Of a stretch of 10,997 bases of DNA, positions 7,870 to 10,997 are shown piece by piece. The stretch covers positions 1 to 10,997 of the forward strand of contig JAOTWK010000082.1 in the NCBI GenBank assembly GCA_029862935.1. The letters run 5' to 3'. Below the pieces are notes generated by a model that saw nothing but the letters and a program-made list of their open reading frames with translations, did not search any database and was not told where the DNA came from. The position numbers and the translations under genes are program-made. Within the stretch, counting starts at the first letter, position 1. The number at the start of each line of letters is the position of its first letter. This stretch comes from Gemmatimonadota bacterium (GTDB taxonomy: Bacteria; Gemmatimonadota; Gemmatimonadetes; Gemmatimonadales; GWC2-71-9).

Positions 7870-7911
7870 GGGGTGGCTGATCGGTTGCGTCTCACCGCCG
7901 GTCCCCTTTTT
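7870..7911 (+). terminator. Possible imperfect rho-independent terminator after the ABC pair
   Basis: GGGG (7870-7873) pairs with CCCC (7903-7906) and GGC (7875-7877) with GCC (7897-7899), with an asymmetric internal loop and a 19-nt apical loop, followed directly by five Ts (7907-7911). An alternative 6-bp pairing, GGTGAG (7865-7870) with CTCACC (7891-7896), overlaps it. The position between two gene units fits, but the stem is imperfect and the loop large. Confidence 0.35.
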
Positions 7912-7931
7912 CCCACCTTTCAGCACGACGT

Positions 7932-7937
7932 TATCTT
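7932..7937 (+). promoter_or_regulatory. TANNNT box 9 nt before mnmG (leaderless-type -10)
   Basis: TATCTT ends 9 nt before the mnmG ATG, where no Shine-Dalgarno is present. A TANNNT hexamer at about this distance is the known signature of leaderless transcripts in Deinococcus and Actinobacteria. No convincing -35 box is seen. Confidence 0.35.
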
Positions 7938-7946
7938 TCGTCGCCT

Positions 7947-9818
7947 ATGCCAGGCGGATACGACGTCATCGTCATTGGCGGGGGACATGCCGGAGCCGAG
8001 GCTGCCACAGCGGCAGCAAGGTCGGACGCTTCCACTCTGCTCGTCACGGCCAACCTGGAAACGATCGGCCAGATGTCGTGCAACCCTGCGATCGGCGGGG
8101 TAGCCAAGGGAACGGTTGTCCGAGAAGTGGATGCGCTTGGTGGCGTCATGGGCAGAGCTGCCGATCTCGCGACGATCCAGTTCCGCATGCTCAACCGCTC
8201 CAAAGGGCCAGCCGTCTGGGCGCCACGGGCCCAGTGTGATCGGGGGCTTTACCGGCGAGCGGTGCGTCGGCTCCTCGAGGAGCAGCCGCGGCTGGATCTG
8301 GTGCAAGGCACAGTGTCAGCACTGTGTCTTGAGGGAGATCGGGTCCTTGGTGTCCGCTTGAGCGATGGGCGAGAATTCGGGGGGGGCGCTGTCGTTCTCA
8401 CCGCCGGGACCTTTCTGCGTGGCCGCATATACATCGGGACAGAGACCAAGATTGCAGGCGGGCGAGCGGGTGATCCGCCGATCGTCGAGCTCGCCGAGCA
8501 GCTCGAATCACTGGGATTGGAGATCGGTCGGTTCAAGACGGGGACCCCACCCAGGATTGACGGCCGCACCGTAGACTACTCCAAGCTGCAACGACAGGAT
8601 GGAGAGAGCGAAGGGTTTCGGTTCTCTCACTTCATACGGGCCGTTTACCCAGAACAGCGCCCGTGTTGGATCGCGTGGGCTGCGGATCGCGTCAAAGAGA
8701 TCATCAGTCAGCATATCCACGAATCTGCGCTCTACGGAGGCGAGATATCCGGGCGCGGTCCCCGCTACTGTCCGTCGATCGAGGACAAGATCGTCAGATT
8801 CCCCGATGCCGACCGGCACCAGATCTTTCTCGAGCCCGAGGGGCTAGAGACGACTGAGTTGTACGTGAACGGTCTTTCGACTTCCCTTCCAGTTGACGTA
8901 CAAGTTAAATATTTACAAGCAGTTAGCGGTCTTTCAACCGTACGGATGACACGTCCCGGATACGCGATCGAGTACGACTACTATCCGCCTCAACAGCTGA
9001 CACCGTGGCTCGAGGTCAAGGCCGTCGGAGGGCTGTTCTTCGCGGGCCAGATCAACGGGACGACGGGCTATGAAGAGGCCGCGGCGCAGGGGCTCATGGC
9101 CGGGCTCAATGCGGCGAGGCGTGCTCAGAACCAGGAGCCAGTGGTGCTCGGTCGGGACAGCGGATACGTCGGCGTCCTGATCGACGATCTCGTGACGCGA
9201 GGCGTGGACGAACCATATCGGCTGTTCACGTCGCGCGCAGAATTCCGGCTGCTCTTGCGGCAGGACAACGCACTGAAGCGTCTGGGGCCGCTCGCCCAGG
9301 AACTTGGGATGTTCCGGGGAGAGGAGTCGGCGGAACTGGCGCGACGTGTGGTGGCGACAGAGCGTCTCGTCGAGCGTGCCGAGAACACGTTGGTGACTGC
9401 GGAGGCTGCGAATGCGGTGCTTGCGGCCGTCGATGAGTCGAGAGTGAATCAGTCGTACAAGGTGGCAGAGCTCGTGGGCCGGCCTCGCGTCCCCCTACGA
9501 ACGCTGCTGGAAGCACAGGGGGACCTCGACGGCATCGAGTGGGACACATGGCTCTCGGCTGAAGTCGAGATCAAGTACAAGGGCTACCTGGAGCGCGAGC
9601 GCCAAGCCGCGAAGAAGTTGTCAGAAATGGCGCACTTCCGCCTGCCGTCCGACATCCCGTATCTGGAACTGGGGAGCTTGAGCACGGAGGCACGCCACAA
9701 ACTCGACCGGGTACGGCCATCCTCCCTGGCCCAGGCGGGACGCATTCCCGGTGTGTCGCCCGCGGACCTTCAGAACCTGGTGCTCGAGGTTGTTCGGCGG
9801 AATCGCACCGCCGCCTGA
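7947..9818 (+). CDS. mnmG: tRNA uridine-5-carboxymethylaminomethyl modification enzyme MnmG (GidA)
   Basis: MnmG works with MnmE to install the carboxymethylaminomethyl (or aminomethyl) group at C5 of wobble U34 in certain tRNAs, using FAD, NADH and a folate C1 unit. The 623 residues match the family (E. coli 629). The FAD-binding loop GGGHAG is at 11-16. C45 in MSCNPAIGG and C275 in GPRYCPSIEDK match the functionally important E. coli C47 and C277. The family signatures GPAVWAPRAQCD and RPGYAIEYDYYPPQQL are intact, and the C-terminal helical domain that binds MnmE is full length. The ATG is the only good start (YDVIVIGGG at residues 5-13) and has no ribosome site. A stretch around 8881-8940 is locally AT-rich. 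In many bacteria the gene is followed by rsmG; here parS sites and parA follow instead. Confidence 0.97.
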   Translation: MPGGYDVIVIGGGHAGAEAATAAARSDASTLLVTANLETIGQMSCNPAIGGVAKGTVVREVDALGGVMGRAADLATIQFRMLNRSKGPAVWAPRAQCDRGLYRRAVRRLLEEQPRLDLVQGTVSALCLEGDRVLGVRLSDGREFGGGAVVLTAGTFLRGRIYIGTETKIAGGRAGDPPIVELAEQLESLGLEIGRFKTGTPPRIDGRTVDYSKLQRQDGESEGFRFSHFIRAVYPEQRPCWIAWAADRVKEIISQHIHESALYGGEISGRGPRYCPSIEDKIVRFPDADRHQIFLEPEGLETTELYVNGLSTSLPVDVQVKYLQAVSGLSTVRMTRPGYAIEYDYYPPQQLTPWLEVKAVGGLFFAGQINGTTGYEEAAAQGLMAGLNAARRAQNQEPVVLGRDSGYVGVLIDDLVTRGVDEPYRLFTSRAEFRLLLRQDNALKRLGPLAQELGMFRGEESAELARRVVATERLVERAENTLVTAEAANAVLAAVDESRVNQSYKVAELVGRPRVPLRTLLEAQGDLDGIEWDTWLSAEVEIKYKGYLERERQAAKKLSEMAHFRLPSDIPYLELGSLSTEARHKLDRVRPSSLAQAGRIPGVSPADLQNLVLEVVRRNRTAA

Positions 9819-9838
9819 GACCGGCCTTCTCCTGCCGT

Positions 9839-9852
9839 GGCGGAATTCCGCC
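9839..9852. repeat. 14-bp perfect palindrome between mnmG and the first parS
   Basis: GGCGGAATTCCGCC is fully self-complementary, begins 20 bp after the mnmG stop and ends 4 bp before the first parS. As RNA it would form a 5-bp GC stem with a 4-nt AATT loop. No T-run follows immediately, so it is a poor terminator. It may instead be a protein-binding site. Confidence 0.6.
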
Positions 9853-9856
9853 TCGG

Positions 9857-9872
9857 TGTTTCACGTGAAACT
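9857..9872. promoter_or_regulatory. parS: parS centromere site 1 (one mismatch)
   Basis: TGTTTCACGTGAAACT matches the near-universal bacterial chromosomal parS palindrome in 15 of 16 positions; the last base is T instead of A. ParB binds such sites, loads as a CTP-dependent clamp and spreads. It lies in the mnmG-parA gap beside the parAB genes, as expected for an origin-proximal cluster. Confidence 0.93.
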
Positions 9873-9891
9873 GATCCCTAATGTGCAACCG

Positions 9892-9919
9892 GTGAGGCTC
9901 CGTCGAAGCCTCACTTCGA
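9892..9919. repeat. Two overlapping, mutually exclusive hairpins between the parS sites
   Basis: GTGAGGCT (9892-9899) and AGCCTCAC (9907-9914) form a perfect 8-bp inverted repeat with a 7-nt loop. A second perfect inverted repeat, TCGAAG (9903-9908) and CTTCGA (9914-9919) with a 5-nt spacer, shares bases with it, so only one can form at a time. The segment lies roughly midway between the two parS sites. No T-run follows, so it is not a simple terminator. Confidence 0.7.
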
Positions 9920-9950
9920 ACAACCCTTGTGTCAACGGGAGCTTAGGCGG

Positions 9951-9966
9951 TGTTTCACGTGAAACA
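9951..9966. promoter_or_regulatory. parS: parS centromere site 2 (perfect)
   Basis: TGTTTCACGTGAAACA is the full 16-bp palindromic parS consensus. It shares the 18-bp string CGGTGTTTCACGTGAAAC with site 1 and starts 94 bp after it, close to nine helical turns, so both sites face the same side of the DNA. It lies 118 bp upstream of the parA ATG. Confidence 0.97.
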
Positions 9967-10005
9967 TCTGTGATATTGCACCTGGCGTGCAGGAACCGCC
10001 GCCGG

Positions 10006-10011
10006 TATATT
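10006..10011 (+). promoter_or_regulatory. Candidate -10 box upstream of parA
   Basis: TATATT matches the sigma70 -10 consensus in 5 of 6 positions and would give a leader of about 67 nt to parA. No good -35 lies at 16-18 bp; TTGCAC at 9976-9981 is 24 bp away, too far. Followed by TG, it also reads TATATTTG, which fits the Bacteroidetes-type TAnnTTTG box. Confidence 0.35.
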
Positions 10012-10069
10012 TGCCGCTCAATCCCTCACGACAGGGGCGTCCTGCAATAATGCATAAGTTGTTTTGCTG

Positions 10070-10075
10070 TATGGT
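10070..10075 (+). promoter_or_regulatory. TANNNT box 9 nt before parA (leaderless-type -10)
   Basis: TATGGT ends 9 nt before the parA ATG, exactly as TATCTT does before mnmG. parA has no usable Shine-Dalgarno: an AGG only 1 nt from the ATG is too close. It competes with the -10 candidate at 10006 as the parA promoter. Confidence 0.35.
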
Positions 10076-10084
10076 TTTATAGGT

Positions 10085-10912
10085 ATGTCACGCGTCATTG
10101 CGGTCGCCAACCAGAAGGGTGGTGTCGGAAAGACGACTACGGCTGTGAACATCGCCGCATCGCTGGCCGCCGCCGAGCGCCGCACGCTACTCGTCGACGC
10201 AGATCCCCAGGCGAACGCCACCAGTGGCATCGGTGTGGATGTCTCCGGGCCGGCGCCAACTCTGTACGACTCCTTGATGGACGAGCTGCCGCTCACTGCC
10301 ACCGTGCGGCAGCGTGTGAACTTCGCAACGCTCGACGTCATTCCTGCAACGCAAGACCTCGTCGGTGCGGAAGTGGAGCTGGTGAACTGGCCGCGCCGGG
10401 AGGGCGTCATGCGGCGCAAGCTCGTCGAGCTACGGGATGCCTACGAGTTCGTGTTGATCGACTGTCCTCCGTCGCTTGGGTTGTTGACGCTGAACATGCT
10501 CACCGCCGCCGATTCCGTGCTCATCCCCATTCAGTGTGAGTACTACGCACTGGAAGGTCTCTCCAAACTGTTGAACACGATTCGGCTCGTACAGCAGAAC
10601 CACAACCCGGATCTCGCCATCGAGGGAGTGCTGCTGACGATGTACGACGCGCGCCTCAACTTGTCGAAGCAGGTGGCGAAGGAGGCCAAGGAGTACTTCG
10701 GACGCCAGGTCTATCAAACGGTCGTGCCGCGCAACGTTCGTCTCGCCGAGGCACCGAGCTATGGTCGCCCGATCATCCTGTATGACGTGCAGTCCATTGG
10801 GGCGAAGAGCTATCTCGCGCTCGCACAAGAGCTCCAACGACGCGCGACGGCACAGCAAGAGCCTGACGCTTCGCGAAACGACTCGATCGTTGCGAATGGA
10901 GTATTAGCATGA
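10085..10912 (+). CDS. parA: Chromosome partitioning ATPase ParA (Soj)
   Basis: ParA binds DNA non-specifically as an ATP dimer over the nucleoid. ParB-parS complexes stimulate its ATPase, which moves replicated origins apart. The 275-residue protein has the deviant Walker [10 protein letters not shown] with K11 and K16, the switch segment DADPQAN beginning at D38, and Walker [10 protein letters not shown] with D126. The short N-terminus without a DNA-binding extension marks it as chromosomal (type Ib/Soj-like) rather than plasmid type Ia. The ATG at 10085 gives [13 protein letters not shown], matching the family start; an in-frame TTG at 10064 would add seven unusual residues. It overlaps parB by ATGA. 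Two parS sites lie just upstream, completing a ParABS system. Confidence 0.97.
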   Translation: MSRVIAVANQKGGVGKTTTAVNIAASLAAAERRTLLVDADPQANATSGIGVDVSGPAPTLYDSLMDELPLTATVRQRVNFATLDVIPATQDLVGAEVELVNWPRREGVMRRKLVELRDAYEFVLIDCPPSLGLLTLNMLTAADSVLIPIQCEYYALEGLSKLLNTIRLVQQNHNPDLAIEGVLLTMYDARLNLSKQVAKEAKEYFGRQVYQTVVPRNVRLAEAPSYGRPIILYDVQSIGAKSYLALAQELQRRATAQQEPDASRNDSIVANGVLA

Positions 10913-10997
10913 CGACTCCAGCAGGTCGGCGCCGATTAGGCCGCGGACTGGAAGCGCTCCTCGGTCCCACCACCGTCGCGCAGGCGCAAGAGCAGAG
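10909..10997 (+). CDS. parB: Chromosome partitioning protein ParB (5' end only)
   Basis: The first 29 codons plus two bases are present and the rest is beyond the window edge. The N-terminus [19 protein letters not shown] contains the conserved ParB box LGRGLEALL, which in Soj/Spo0J systems includes the arginine that stimulates the ParA ATPase. The start overlaps the parA stop (ATGA), and GGAG at 10898-10901 lies 7 nt before the ATG. The CTP-binding and parS-binding domains cannot be seen. Identity rests on this motif, the position directly after parA and the parS sites nearby. Confidence 0.93.
   Translation, partial: MTTPAGRRRLGRGLEALLGPTTVAQAQEQ

Noticed and set aside
8893..8918. Internal promoter in mnmG (TTGACG followed by TTACAA)
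   Set aside because: The spacer is only 14 bp and no gene start follows within a plausible distance; it is more likely a by-product of the local AT-rich codons.
9819..10084. Replication origin (oriC) in the mnmG-parA gap
   Set aside because: The neighbourhood suggests it, but I see no TTATCCACA-type DnaA boxes and no AT-rich unwinding repeats. The origin may be nearby but is not demonstrated here.
10064..10084. Upstream TTG start for parA
   Set aside because: It would add seven residues not seen in Soj/ParA proteins and has no ribosome site; the ATG at 10085 matches the family N-terminus.

Overview
The window is a GC-rich, gene-dense bacterial chromosomal segment with all recognised genes on the + strand. 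The gene content is mostly housekeeping. A dense SUF block (sufC-sufD-sufS-sufU-Rieske), mnmG followed by parA-parB with canonical parS sites, weak or absent Shine-Dalgarno sites at several genes, and a tandem heptad of the type 'actgaga' fit a Gemmatimonadota-like bacterium. That assignment is inference from overall character; no 16S or database comparison was possible.

Region 1 (1-4224) is an iron-sulfur cluster assembly operon cut at its 5' end. A 49-bp run of seven heptads sits directly before sufC. It is followed by sufC (ATPase), sufD (scaffold partner), sufS (cysteine desulfurase), sufU (zinc sulfurtransferase that passes the SufS persulfide on) and a small Rieske [2Fe-2S] protein. Three of the four junctions overlap (ATGA, TAGTG, ATGA) and the fourth is 18 bp, so this is one co-translated unit. 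sufB is not in the window and is expected just upstream. No sufE, sufA or sufT is seen.

Region 2 (4245-5519) is a 12-helix APC-family amino acid permease only 20 bp after the Rieske gene, so it may be co-transcribed. Region 3 (5520-7854) has a weak promoter candidate and then a two-gene ABC exporter of the NatA/NatB type (ATPase plus permease, overlapping by 8 bp). It is followed by a possible terminator.

Region 4 (7855-10997) is the mnmG-parA-parB segment that in many bacteria lies near the replication origin. mnmG encodes a tRNA wobble-uridine modification enzyme. The 266-bp gap after it carries two parS centromere sites 94 bp apart (one perfect, one with a single mismatch), a 14-bp palindrome, and two overlapping, mutually exclusive hairpins. 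parA (ATPase) and the first 29 codons of parB (which binds parS) follow. rsmG (gidB), which usually lies between mnmG and parA, is absent. mnmG and parA both lack a Shine-Dalgarno sequence and both have a TANNNT hexamer 9 nt before the ATG, which suggests leaderless transcripts.

I found no CRISPR array, transposase, tRNA, rRNA or defence gene. The observations most worth a second look are the parS-bearing intergenic region, the heptad repeat at the sufC start, and the leaderless-type starts.
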